DNA of 64,000 bases from Beijerinckiaceae bacterium RH AL1 (GTDB lineage: Bacteria; Pseudomonadota; Alphaproteobacteria; Rhizobiales; Beijerinckiaceae). The first letter of the stretch is position 1, and every line of letters starts with the position of its first letter. Below the pieces are notes generated by a model. It was given only the letters and a program-made list of their open reading frames with translations, was not told the origin of the DNA and searched no databases. Where the stretch lies: assembly GCA_901457705.2 (NCBI GenBank), contig LR590083.2, positions 2,852,597 through 2,916,596 on the forward strand, in the 5' to 3' direction. The position numbers and the translations under genes are program-made. Shown here piece after piece: positions 35,959 to 43,812 of this stretch.

Positions 35959-37105
35959 TCAAACGGGCGCGAGCGTGCCGTTCAAGGGCATGCGAAACGT
36001 AAACCGCGTCTGTACGGGCGAGGACGTGACCGCAATCGTCCCGCCGTGCGCCTTGGCGATCTCGGACGAGATGTGAAGGCCGAGCCCGAGACCTTGCTGG
36101 CTCGATTGCACCTCGCCGCGAAAGAACGGCTGGAACAGCCGGTCCATTGTCTGGGACGGGATCGGGCGCCGCCGTTGGCGACCCAGATGACGAGATCGCC
36201 GCTCTCCGTGTCGGCATGGATGCGCACGGGCTCCTCCACTGAGCCATGAGTCAGGGCATTGCCGAGAAGATTGGAGACGAGTTGCGAATGCGCGACGCGT
36301 CGCACCTGATCGGCACCGGCAGCTCGAATGTGGACTCGATGACGCGGCCCGGAACGCCCACGCGAAGCTCGGCAACGACGTGATCGAGCACCGGCGTCAG
36401 CTCGACCTCGTCGTCGAGGGACAACGGGATGCCGCTTCCGAGGCGACCGCGCGCGAAATCGAGCACGTTATCGATGAGCCCCGCCATCCGCTGGACGCTG
36501 CTCTGGATCATGTCGAGCAGCATCTTCCGCTTGTCCTGCGGCTGGCTCTTTCCGAGCATCCGCGCGGCGCCGGAGATCGAGGCCAGCGGATTGCGCAGAT
36601 CGTGCCCGAGCACCGCGATGAACTGCTCGCGCAGCTCGGCCGTCTGGCGCTCCACCTGCAACAGGTCGCGGGTGACCCGCTCCAGCGTCTGGCTCTGCTC
36701 CTTGGCGGCAACAAGTTGGCGTTCATACAACCTGCGCTTCATCGCCTTGAACAAGGCGATCCGCGAAAACGCCGGGCGTCCAAGCTCGTCATGAACGACC
36801 CTGCCGGAGGCCGACACCGCCAACGATCCGCCGCCGCTGGTCCTAAGATCGAGCGAGACTTCGTCGAACGCGCCGACCATGACGAGGAGCGGCGCAAAGC
36901 TCGTCTCGTAGAGGATGCTGGTGCCGGTCGTCAGGAGATCGTGAAATCGCAATCCGAGCAGGCGATCGGCAGGCTGGCCGGTCCATTCGGCGAGCGTCGC
37001 GTTCGCCTTGAAGATGCATCCGTCCGGCAGCATCGACAGGTAGGCGCACGGCGCGTTCTCGTAGAGGTCGGCCAGGTTCTCGAGCGGCGCCGCGCGCTCA
37101 GACAA
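35959..37105 (-). pseudogene. PAS-domain sensor histidine kinase, interrupted by two single-base deletions
   Basis: From TTG 37105 the frame gives a PAS domain (LADLYENAPCAYLSMLPDGCIFKANATLAEWTGQ), a coiled linker, HisKA (FIAVLGHDLRNPLASISGAARML) and the start of HATPase_c, then stops at 36251. The next frame continues QLVSNLLGNALTHGSVEEPVRI (about 36295 to 36160), and a third gives FQPFFRGEVQSSQQGLGLGLHISSEIAKAHGGTIAV to 35959. The junctions fit loss of one G near 36290 (CGCATTCGCAACTC for CGCATTGCGCAACTC) and one C near 36160 (GGCGCCCGATC for GGCGCCCCGATC). Repaired, it would be an ordinary cytoplasmic PAS-HisKA-HATPase kinase of about 380 residues. It overlaps the RsbQ-like gene by 8 nt. 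Confidence 0.85.
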
Positions 37106-37904
37106 AGTCGCGGATCGCGGCGATGACCTCGGCGGGCGCGCTGAGGTTCGGACAATGTCCTGTGGCCGCGAGCTGGACGAGGGTGCTGCCCTTGATCTCG
37201 GCGTGCACGTAGCGGCCGACCTGGACGGGCGCGATGATGTCGTTCGTGCACTGCAGGATCAGCGTCGGGACGCTGACGCGACCGAGATCGGCGCGGTTGT
37301 CCGACCTGAAGGTGACCTGCGCAAAATTCTTGGCGATGTCCGGATCCATGCGACAGAAGCTCGTAGCAAGCTCCTCGCCGAGCTCCGGTCGCTCCGGGTT
37401 GCCCATGATCAGGGGCGCCATGGTCGACGACCACCCCATGTGGTTGCTGTCGAGGAAGTCGAGCAACTCGTCGATCTGGTCGCGCGAAAAGCCGCCGACG
37501 TAGTCGCCGTCGTCGATGTAGCGCGGCGACGGGCCGACGAGCACCAGCTGACCGAAGAGGCTCGTATCGTGGATCGAGGCGAGAACGCCGATGATCGCGC
37601 TGACCGAATGACCCACGAAAACCGCGTCGTGCAACTCGAGCTCGCGGACGATGTCGACGATGTCGTTCGCGTACCCCTGCAAATCGGCGTACTTCGCCGG
37701 ATCGTAGGCTGTGAGGTCCGAGCCGCCCGCCCCGACGTGGTCGAATAGCACGGTCTGGAACTCGTCCTCGAACGCCGGGGCCACGAGCCGCCACATGCTC
37801 TGGTCGCAGCCGTACCCGTGAGCGAAAATCATCGCCCGTCGGTTTGTCCCTGCTCCTCGAACCTGGACATTGTTGCGGCTGCGAGAGGACACGCCCGGAT
37901 CCAA
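37098..37904 (-). CDS. RsbQ-like alpha/beta hydrolase
   Basis: This 268-residue protein resembles Bacillus RsbQ along its length: NNVQVRGAG, FAHGYGCDQSMWRLVAPAFED, DHVGAGGSDLTAYDPAKY, VGHSVSAIIGVLASI, VGPSPRYIDD, and the C-terminal ATGHCPNLSAP. The triad is S100 (GHSVS), D222 (CTNDIIAP) and H250 (TGHCP). In B. subtilis RsbQ works with the PAS-phosphatase RsbP in energy-stress signalling, probably supplying a small hydrophobic ligand to the PAS domain. Here it overlaps a PAS-kinase gene, the same kind of hydrolase-PAS pairing. TTG 37904 has GGAGAG upstream. Confidence 0.88.
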   Translation of the reverse strand: MDPGVSSRSRNNVQVRGAGTNRRAMIFAHGYGCDQSMWRLVAPAFEDEFQTVLFDHVGAGGSDLTAYDPAKYADLQGYANDIVDIVRELELHDAVFVGHSVSAIIGVLASIHDTSLFGQLVLVGPSPRYIDDGDYVGGFSRDQIDELLDFLDSNHMGWSSTMAPLIMGNPERPELGEELATSFCRMDPDIAKNFAQVTFRSDNRADLGRVSVPTLILQCTNDIIAPVQVGRYVHAEIKGSTLVQLAATGHCPNLSAPAEVIAAIRDFV

Positions 37905-37993
37905 ACTCTCCGCAAAGCCTTAGCCCCTCTCCGACGGGGCCACAACTCGGCTGGAGGAGCAGTCGGAAAATAGCGGTGCGACGCGGACCGACA

Positions 37994-38854
37994 TCAGGGC
38001 GACGAGGTCGCCGGCGTGCCGCGGTCCGGCAGCGGCGCGTACCGCTGCCCCTCATCCAGTTGGTAGGTCCAGACCCGGAACGCCGGCAGATCGTGCGGTC
38101 CGAAGCTGTGGATCAGCGGCACATCAGCGGCATCCCGGCCGTAGGCCACGACGATGCGCCCGATGCGCGGGATGTTGTTGCGCGGATCGAAGGTCCGCCA
38201 CGCGCCGCCCAGATAGACCTCGATCCAGGCGGAGTAATCCATCGGATCGACGATCGGCACGCCGATGTCGCCGAGATAGCCGTTCACGTAGCGCGCCGGC
38301 ATGTTCATGGCGCGACACAACGCGATCGCGAGATGCGCGAAATCGCGGCAGACGCCAATGCGAGTGTGGTAGACGTCGAACGCCGACCGCGTCGACGACG
38401 GGTCCTGGTAGTTGAACGTGATGTGCGCGTGGACGAAATCGCAGATCCTTTGCGCCCGCGCCCATCCGGATGGGGTGCCCTGGAAGAGATCCCACGCGAC
38501 CTGGCTCAGCTTGTCGGTCTCGCAGTAGCGGCTGGGGAGCAGGTAGACCAGCACCTCGTCCGGCAGCGCCGCGATCGCCACCTCTTGCGCATCCGCGACG
38601 ACCGGATCGTGCAGCCCCGCGTCCTCGATCGTCCCGTCGCCCCAGAGCTGAAGCGCGCCGACGGGCGCGACGAACCGGGTGCAGGCGTTGCCGAAGAGGT
38701 CGCGATAGACGGTGGTCGGGATCGCCGGGCTCGTCTGGAAGGATGAGGGGCCACGCGCATCATCCGCCCGCTCGTCGCGGACCGTCAGCATCGTGATCAT
38801 CGGCGTCGGCTGCGGGCAGCGCACCGTGATGTCGTAGCCATAACGAATGAGCAA
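37994..38854 (-). CDS. Transglutaminase-like family protein
   Basis: The 286-residue product has an N-terminal beta-rich domain (LIRYGYDITVRCPQPTPMITML) and a transglutaminase-like core with the nucleophile C169 (IGVCRDFAHLAIALCRAMNMPARYVNGYL) and D224 in TFDPRNN. The position where the catalytic His normally stands (xFHAW) reads MDYSAW, with S208 in place of His. Related rhizobial proteins also often show F/YxAW here, so this subfamily may use another residue or not be an active peptidase. TTG 38854 is chosen from the family start and AAAGG upstream. Confidence 0.85.
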   Translation of the reverse strand: MLIRYGYDITVRCPQPTPMITMLTVRDERADDARGPSSFQTSPAIPTTVYRDLFGNACTRFVAPVGALQLWGDGTIEDAGLHDPVVADAQEVAIAALPDEVLVYLLPSRYCETDKLSQVAWDLFQGTPSGWARAQRICDFVHAHITFNYQDPSSTRSAFDVYHTRIGVCRDFAHLAIALCRAMNMPARYVNGYLGDIGVPIVDPMDYSAWIEVYLGGAWRTFDPRNNIPRIGRIVVAYGRDAADVPLIHSFGPHDLPAFRVWTYQLDEGQRYAPLPDRGTPATSSP

Positions 38855-39154
38855 TAGCGGCCTTTCACTCGACGGCGAAGGTCGCGTCGCGGTCGAAAAT
38901 CCGGTTGAAGATGAGGTGCGCAGCACTTCTAACGCGGCTGCGGCGCGCGACGGCGTCGAATGTTTTCTGGGGTACGTCGGCGATACGGACCGCCGTCAGC
39001 GAAACTCACCCATCAGCAAATCTGTTCCGGTGTCGCCGAGTGCTTCATCGGCAGCACGTTGACCGTCACTAAAAGCTCGATCGGCGGCTCGACGCGCTTC
39101 ATCTTCAGGCAAACGAGCTGGCGAAGGCCGAGCGTGGAAACGAGTTGGCTAAAA
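38855..39154. other. 300-nt stretch without a recognisable gene
   Basis: It lies between the transglutaminase-like gene and tRNA-Glu. Short open frames exist on both strands but none has family features. It must contain the upstream region of the transglutaminase-like gene. I found no second copy of the tRNA 3' end that would mark an integration site. Confidence 0.5.
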
Positions 39155-39230
39155 TGGCGCTCCCTAGGGGACTCGAACCCCTGTTTTCGCCGTGAGAGGG
39201 CGACGTCCTAGACCGCTAGACGAAGGGAGC
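39155..39230 (-). tRNA. tRNA-Glu (anticodon CTC)
   Basis: The minus strand folds as a complete 76-nt tRNA with encoded CCA. The acceptor stem is GCTCCCT/AGGGAGC, the anticodon stem is CGCC/GGCG around the loop CTCTCAC giving anticodon CTC, and the T arm is AGGGG-TTCGAGT-CCCCT. The D arm reads GTCTAGCGGTCTAGGAC, as usual for tRNA-Glu. Confidence 0.97.
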
Positions 39231-39364
39231 AGCGCAGGCGCGGAGCTATAGAGGCTGCGCTCGGCGGCTGCAAGAGGAAGCGACGCGCGATGGGCCGGCG
39301 CGGCGCGGAGTGGACAACGCCCGGCGTGAGCCGGGCGCGGGACAACGGATGCGGACGAGGGCGA

Positions 39365-39490
39365 TCAGCCCTGGCGCGCCTTGAAGCGCTTCTGCACCTT
39401 GTTGATCACGTAGACGCGGCCCTTGCGGCGCACCAGCTGGTTCATGCGGTGGCGCCCGCGCAGGGATTTTAGGGAGTTGCGGACCTTCAT
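39365..39490 (-). CDS. rpmJ: 50S ribosomal protein L36
   Basis: A 41-residue product: [20 protein letters not shown], then [21 protein letters not shown]. This is L36 of the cysteine-free type (no CxxC...H zinc site), the form usual in alphaproteobacteria. It is a small basic component of the large ribosomal subunit. It stands alone between tRNA-Glu and a small membrane-protein gene, not in the spc operon. A hairpin followed by a T-rich run lies only about 10-40 nt before the start codon on the same strand. Confidence 0.96.
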   Translation of the reverse strand: MKVRNSLKSLRGRHRMNQLVRRKGRVYVINKVQKRFKARQG

Positions 39491-39500
39491 CACATCCTCG

Positions 39501-39530
39501 AAACGAAAAGCACCGGCGGCGAGCCGGTGC
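39501..39530 (-). promoter_or_regulatory. Terminator-like hairpin in the rpmJ leader
   Basis: On the minus strand GCACCGGC-TCGCC-GCCGGTGC forms a perfect 8-bp stem followed directly by TTTTCGTTT. The element ends 10 nt before the rpmJ start codon at 39490. It could end an upstream minus-strand transcript or attenuate rpmJ. Confidence 0.6.
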
Positions 39531-39842
39531 GAAAGCTGGCGCCGGTATGAATCATCCCGTCGCCAAGATCAAGGGAAAACCCGCCCGCGTGGCACCCGCC
39601 CGCGGGCCGAACCGTGTGATCGGGGTCCGTCATCACGGGAGCGACCCTCACGATAGCATCGTTGTTGCGCGACCATCGTGTGGTCGACCATCACCGCGGT
39701 CGCTCTCTTCCTACCATCAGGCTCTACCCCAGGCTTCCGGCCACGACAGTCCGCCGGACCGCGAATGACCCGCAAGAATTTGAGCTTCTCCAACCCGCGT
39801 GCTAGGGCCGGTCGCGCCGGAACGTCCGGCAAGGAGACAGCC
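39531..39842. other. About 310 nt without a recognisable gene
   Basis: It lies between the rpmJ leader hairpin and the small membrane-protein gene. No frame shows family features and no further structured RNA was seen. It should contain the rpmJ promoter and that of the divergent gene. Confidence 0.4.
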
Positions 39843-40079
39843 TTGGCAGCACGCGGCGCCATCAATCCCGTCAAGCTCTCGACGATCGTCGCGGTGTCGA
39901 TCCTCGTCGGCACCGAGGTCGTCGGCGCGTCGTGGGCGGCGGGCTGGGCGATCGGCGGCATCATGCAGCTGCCGCATGTCATCAGCCGGGCGCTCGAGGT
40001 GATCTTCGGCCTCTCGGGCTTCGTGCTGCTCTTCTTCTTCATGCGCACCGCGCTGAAGCACGAGCCGATCCGGGACTAA
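39843..40079 (+). CDS. Small two-helix membrane protein
   Basis: The 78-residue product (TTG 39843, AAGGAGA 7 nt upstream) has two hydrophobic segments: TIVAVSILVGTEVVGASWAAGWAIGGI and ISRALEVIFGLSGFVLLFFFM, with a short basic end. Similar two-helix proteins beginning with a short KLSTIVAVSxLVGTEV stretch occur in many rhizobia, without a known role. The longer open frame upstream lacks a ribosome binding site. Confidence 0.7.
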   Translation: MAARGAINPVKLSTIVAVSILVGTEVVGASWAAGWAIGGIMQLPHVISRALEVIFGLSGFVLLFFFMRTALKHEPIRD

Positions 40080-40312
40080 CCGCAGCCACACGCGCCGCGG
40101 GCGGCGGCCGGCCCCCCGCACGCCGGATCGCAACCTTTCAGCTTCACAATCCAAGCGGACCGGGCATCTTTTTGGCCCCTATGACCATCTGTCACTCGAT
40201 AGGCCGTTTTGGAATTGCTAAAGAGAGCCGTGCGGGGCATGATCCGTGTGTCAGCCTAAGTTGACGTTCGGGTCGATTGACAACTCGAAACGCCCTCGAT
40301 GAAGGTAACTGG

Positions 40313-41608
40313 ATGACCTACCGCCGGCACTTCACCGCCGCGATCGGCAAGCTCGAAGCCGAGCGACGCTATCGCGTGTTCGCCGATCTCGAGCGCAGCG
40401 CCGAGCACTTCCCGACCGCGATCTGGCACCGCGCCGACTGCGAACCGGAAGAAGTGACGATCTGGTGCTCCAACGACTATCTCGGCATGGGGCGCCATCC
40501 CGAGGTGATCGCCGCCATGTGCGAGACGGGCGCCAAGCACGGCGTCGGCGCCGGCGGCACCCGCAACATCGCCGGCACCTCGCATCCCCTCGTCAAGCTC
40601 GAGGCCGAGCTCGCCGACCTGCACGGCAAAGACGGCGCCCTCGTCTTCACCTCGGGCTGGGTCTCGAATCTCGCGGCGATCTCGACCATCGCCGACCTGA
40701 TCCCGGACTGCCTCATCCTCTCCGACGCGCTCAATCATAACTCGATGATCGAGGGCGTGCGCCGCTCCTCGGCGCAGCGGATGATCTTCCGCCATAACGA
40801 CATGGCGCACCTCGAAGAGCTGCTGCGCGCCGCCGGGCCGGAGCGCAACAAGCTCATCGTCTTCGAGAGCCTCTACTCGATGGACGGCGACATCGCGCCG
40901 ATCGCCGAGATCTGCGACCTCGCCGAGCGCTACAACGCCATGACCTACATGGACGAGGTCCACGCCGTCGGCCTTTACGGCGAGCACGGCGGCGGCGTCG
41001 CCGACCGCGAAGGCCTGATGCACCGCATCGACGTCATCGAGGGCACGCTCGCCAAGGGCTTCGGCACGCTCGGCGGCTATATCGCCGCCGACAAGTGCAT
41101 CGTCGATGCCGTGCGCTCCTATGCCGGCTCGTTCATCTTCACGACCGCCCTGCCGCCGCCAATCGCCGCCGCAGCGACCAAGGCCGTCGCGCTGCTCAAG
41201 CAGGGCAACGAGCTGCGGGCGCGCCACCAGCGCCAGGCGATGCTCACCAAGCACGCGCTGTCCGCCGCCGGCCTGCCGGTCATGGCCAACCCCTCGCACA
41301 TCGTGCCGGTCTTCGTCGGCGATGCCGAGCTGTGCAAGGCCGCGTCCGACATGCTGCTCGAGCGCCACAACGTCTACATCCAGCCAATCAACTATCCGAC
41401 GGTCGCCAAGGGCACCGAGCGGCTGCGCATCACCCCGACGCCGTTCCATTCCGACGCGCATGTCGCGGCGCTGGTCGATGCGCTCGTCGATGTCTGGAAA
41501 ACGCTGGGCCTGCCCTTCGAGGAGCCGAAGATCGTCACCCTGCGGCCCAAGAAGGCGGCGGACGTCGATCCCTGCTCGTTCCCCGACTTCAAGCGCGCCG
41601 CCGAGTAG
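40313..41608 (+). CDS. hemA: 5-aminolevulinate synthase
   Basis: This 431-residue PLP enzyme has the ALAS signatures: [60 protein letters not shown], the PLP aspartate in [17 protein letters not shown], and the Schiff-base lysine K248 in [15 protein letters not shown]. It condenses glycine and succinyl-CoA to 5-aminolevulinate, the first step of the C4 haem and corrinoid route, which is restricted to alphaproteobacteria among bacteria. It therefore feeds the tetrapyrrole made into cobalamin by the cob genes at 6-9.5 kb. ATG 40313 has GAAGG upstream. A hairpin follows the stop. Confidence 0.97.
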   Translation: MTYRRHFTAAIGKLEAERRYRVFADLERSAEHFPTAIWHRADCEPEEVTIWCSNDYLGMGRHPEVIAAMCETGAKHGVGAGGTRNIAGTSHPLVKLEAELADLHGKDGALVFTSGWVSNLAAISTIADLIPDCLILSDALNHNSMIEGVRRSSAQRMIFRHNDMAHLEELLRAAGPERNKLIVFESLYSMDGDIAPIAEICDLAERYNAMTYMDEVHAVGLYGEHGGGVADREGLMHRIDVIEGTLAKGFGTLGGYIAADKCIVDAVRSYAGSFIFTTALPPPIAAAATKAVALLKQGNELRARHQRQAMLTKHALSAAGLPVMANPSHIVPVFVGDAELCKAASDMLLERHNVYIQPINYPTVAKGTERLRITPTPFHSDAHVAALVDALVDVWKTLGLPFEEPKIVTLRPKKAADVDPCSFPDFKRAAE

Positions 41609-41626
41609 CCGGCCGCTTCGATCCTT

Positions 41627-41660
41627 CACAAAGGGCCGGTCCACGTGACCGGCCTTTGTG
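41627..41660 (+). terminator. Hairpin after hemA
   Basis: CACAAAGGGCCGGTC and GACCGGCCTTTGTG form a 14-bp stem with one bulged G around a CACGT loop, 19 nt after the hemA stop. The T run is inside the stem. Confidence 0.7.
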
Positions 41661-41790
41661 CGCTCCGGGGGATCGGTCGAGCAGCCGATCCTGCTTCACA
41701 TCCAGCGGCGTCGTGCCGCTCGGCGCGCGCGAGAGAGCGTGATCTCCGCGACGCGTGAAGGAGCGGCAGCTCGCGCCGCCGCGCCCATCA

Positions 41791-43371
41791 TCATGCGCGG
41801 ATGAAGTCCGCGATCACCGCCGGCGCACCGGTGTCGAAGCCGACGACGTCGAGCATGCCGGCATCGTCGGGGTCGGCGATGCTGAAGCCGTTCGACACCA
41901 GGCCGACGACCACCAGCTTCGCGGCGATCCCGGTCTTCTTCCGGTACGTCCGCAGCGCCTCGACCGGGTGCACCTTGCCCGCCCACGTCTCCGAGTCCGT
42001 GTAGACCACGAAGGCGTCGGCCGCGATGCCGCGCTCGAGCGCCCACAGCATAGGCTGCGCGCAGTCGGTCGCCCCGAACGGCAGGCCCGCCGTCGCCGCC
42101 ACCGCTGCGTCGAGCCGCATCGACGGCCCGATCGTCAGCGGCATCAGGCTGCCGGTGAAGCCGACCGCCTGCCAGCGCTCCTCGGTCGCCGCGGTGACGA
42201 GCGCCATCGCGGCGGCCGCCTCGCGCGGGGTGAGCGACGAGCCGGCGACGCCGCCCATCGCCATCGAGCCCGACACGTCGAGCGCGAGGACGAGCCGCTT
42301 GCCGGTCGGCCGCACCGCCGCGAACGCCGTGTAGAACGCGGCGTTCAAGGCCTCGACGATCGCCGCGACGGGCTCCCACGAGAGCTTGCCGCGCTCGCCG
42401 TGCCCTGCGGCATAGGTCCGCAGCGCGAGGAGCAGCGCCATCGGATGCAGGCGCGCCTTGAGGATGCGCTCGCGATCCGACAGCACGGCGACCACATGCT
42501 CGGTCTCCGCCGCGAAGGGCTTCAAGGTGCCCATTGCGGTGAGGCGGCCGAGCTGGCGGACCAGCGCGCCGATCGGCATGCGCTCGACGAGGGCCGCGCC
42601 GACGGCGGGACTCGTCATCAAGCCCGTCGGCAGCGCCTCCCACGGCAAGCCGTGCGAGCGCACCATCGCCGCCGCCGTCGCGCCGTTGACGCCCTCGGCC
42701 TGCACGGCCGCGAACGCGTGGACGATGGCAGGCGTCGCCTCGCCGAGCGTGCCGCGGCAGACCCAGTCGAACAGCGCCGCCCGCGCCGGCTCGCCCGTCT
42801 CCGGGTGGGCGAGGCGCAGGAGGTCGCGGTGCGACCAGCCGGCCCGCGAGCGGTACTTCACCGCCTGGTAGGCCAGCGCGTCCAGCGGACGCTCCAGGTA
42901 CCAGGCGCCGACCGCACGCCGCAGCCCGCGGCCCCAGCCGCGCATCGCCTCGACGGCAACGGCGCACTGGAACAGGTGCGTGCCCGTGCGGCAGACCCGC
43001 GGCAGCGCGGCGAGCGCGGCCCGGCGCGTGGCGAGCGCATCCTCGCCCTCCGCGGCGGCGGCGAGCGCCAACGCGAAGATGGCCGGATCCTGCTTCGGCG
43101 CGCGGCCGTCCTCGCTCACAGCGACAATGGTCGCCACCGCGCGGGCGCCGTCCTCGGCAAGGCAGCGCAGCACGGCCTGCGCGTTCTCGCGCGTCAGCTT
43201 GCGCGGCGTCGCGTAATACGAGCCGCCCTCGCTGCCGAGCACGAGAAACCGCTCGAGCCGCGCCCAGTCGCTCAGCGCGAAGGCGTGACCGCCACCCGAG
43301 TTCGGCACGGTGCCGCGAAGAGGCTCCGACTGCGGCGTGCGCCGGAGCGAGAAGTGGGATGCATAGGTCAT
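41791..43371 (-). CDS. TROVE/vWA domain protein (bacterial Ro60/Rsr-like)
   Basis: This 526-residue protein has the Ro60 layout. The N-terminal 340 residues are a TROVE HEAT-like ring (DWARLERFLVLGSEGGSYYATPRKLTRENAQAVLRC; VCRTGTHLFQCAVAV; AVKYRSRAGWSHRDLLRLAHP; TAMGTLKPF). The C-terminal vWA domain has intact MIDAS residues D365-x-S367-x-S369 (LALDVSGSMAMG) and CAQPMLWALE. Ro60 and its bacterial form Rsr bind misfolded RNA ends through the ring and Y RNAs on its outer face. AAGGAGCG lies just before ATG 43371. Upstream on the same strand are tRNA-like modules that could be its Y-RNA partners. No rtcB or rtcA is nearby. Confidence 0.93.
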   Translation of the reverse strand: MTYASHFSLRRTPQSEPLRGTVPNSGGGHAFALSDWARLERFLVLGSEGGSYYATPRKLTRENAQAVLRCLAEDGARAVATIVAVSEDGRAPKQDPAIFALALAAAAEGEDALATRRAALAALPRVCRTGTHLFQCAVAVEAMRGWGRGLRRAVGAWYLERPLDALAYQAVKYRSRAGWSHRDLLRLAHPETGEPARAALFDWVCRGTLGEATPAIVHAFAAVQAEGVNGATAAAMVRSHGLPWEALPTGLMTSPAVGAALVERMPIGALVRQLGRLTAMGTLKPFAAETEHVVAVLSDRERILKARLHPMALLLALRTYAAGHGERGKLSWEPVAAIVEALNAAFYTAFAAVRPTGKRLVLALDVSGSMAMGGVAGSSLTPREAAAAMALVTAATEERWQAVGFTGSLMPLTIGPSMRLDAAVAATAGLPFGATDCAQPMLWALERGIAADAFVVYTDSETWAGKVHPVEALRTYRKKTGIAAKLVVVGLVSNGFSIADPDDAGMLDVVGFDTGAPAVIADFIRA

Positions 43372-43467
43372 GGTCGCTCCTTTCTCCGCGAGGGCTGCAC
43401 CTTGCAGGCTCGTGGTTCCTGTCGTGGCCGTGCGGACGTGGGGCGCGCGAGGGACTGCCCGAATCTT

Positions 43468-43525
43468 GCGACCCGTCGGGATTCGAACCCGTGCGCAACC
43501 TGAAAACCCTCTCGCTACGGCCCGC
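43468..43525 (-). ncRNA. tRNA-like module C (T arm, no D arm)
   Basis: On the minus strand GCGGGCC opens a unit closed by CGGGTCGC, which can pair over most of a 7-bp acceptor-like stem with one mismatch. Just before the 3' strand lies CGGG-TTCGAAT-CCCG, a T arm with consensus loop. Between them are only about 27 nt (GTAGCGAGAGGGTTTTCAGG...), too short for both D and anticodon arms. At 58 nt it cannot be a normal tRNA. Its 3' end is 97 nt upstream of the TROVE start. Confidence 0.55.
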
Positions 43526-43547
43526 ACGGCCGCATGTCTTCGTCGTC

Positions 43548-43623
43548 ACGCCCGAATGGGCGGTGGTCGCGCAGTCGTGGAGCGGGAGACGACAGGTGCT
43601 CTACCTGGCTGAGCTACGGGCCT
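43548..43623 (-). ncRNA. tRNA-like module B (D arm, no T arm)
   Basis: This unit starts AGGCCCG-TA followed by a perfect D arm, GCTC-AGCCAGGTA-GAGC, as in ordinary tRNAs. It then has a displaced stem GTCGT/ACGAC with a 10-nt loop. CGGGCGT at the 3' end pairs with the 5' strand at 6 of 7 positions, giving 76 nt in all. There is no T arm; CGCCC-ATTC-GGGCG stands near that place instead. It looks like a tRNA 5' half with an altered 3' half. Confidence 0.5.
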
Positions 43624-43624
43624 C

Positions 43625-43691
43625 GCGACCCGGCGGGATTCGAACCCGCGACCACCCCGTTAACAGCGGTAACCGTCTCCCTTTGGCCCGC
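43625..43691 (-). ncRNA. tRNA-like module A (Asn-like loop and T arm)
   Basis: GCGGGCC pairs with GGGTCGC at 6 of 7 positions, one of them a G-T wobble. Inside are an anticodon-like loop CTGTTAA (GTT, as in tRNA-Asn) on a weak stem and a perfect T arm GCGGG-TTCGAAT-CCCGC. The D-arm region (AAAGGGAGACGGTTACCG) does not fold normally. At 67 nt it may be called a tRNA or tRNA pseudogene by a gene finder. Confidence 0.55.
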
Positions 43692-43812
43692 GCGGCCGAA
43701 GTCTTTCGTCTGTTTTGAAGCAAACCTTCCGTCGCAGCGGTCAGACGTGGTACGATGGCTCACGCCGGATCGTGGTTATACGACAGCCCTGGCTCCTCGG
43801 CCCGCACGGCCG

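Larger units (their letters stand above)
43468..43812 (-). repeat. Repeated CGGCCGYGCGGGCC heads of tRNA-like modules upstream of the TROVE gene
   Basis: On the minus strand CGGCCG(T/C)GCGGGCC occurs three times, at plus coordinates 43799-43812, 43685-43698 and 43519-43532, spaced 114 and 166 nt. Two copies begin modules A and C. The third begins a unit with TGTCGTATAACCACGAT, which echoes TGTCGTCTCC...CCACGACT in module B. A looser copy (CGGTGCGGGCC) is near 44199-44209. Confidence 0.6.

Noticed and set aside
38855-39154. A short plus-strand frame (38960-39211) running into tRNA-Glu
   Set aside because: It reads antisense through the tRNA gene, where the translated T and anticodon arms give a familiar false peptide ending (SLGDSNPCF).
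31878-39230. Genomic island integrated at the tRNA-Glu 3' end
   Set aside because: No integrase gene is present, and I found no second copy of the tRNA 3' end that would form an attachment repeat.
40080-40312. FNR/FnrL-type box upstream of hemA
   Set aside because: TTGAC occurs twice near 40260-40280, but no TTGAT-N4-ATCAA or close variant is present at a sensible position.
43468-43691. Ordinary functional tRNA genes upstream of the TROVE gene
   Set aside because: Each unit lacks either the D arm or the T arm, or has the wrong length, so none folds as a normal tRNA even though T loops or D arms are perfect.
43400-43740. Small plus-strand frames containing RRDSNPCAT/GGIRTRDHPVNS-type peptides
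   Set aside because: These peptides are translations of tRNA T arms and typical of spurious frames across tRNA-like sequence.
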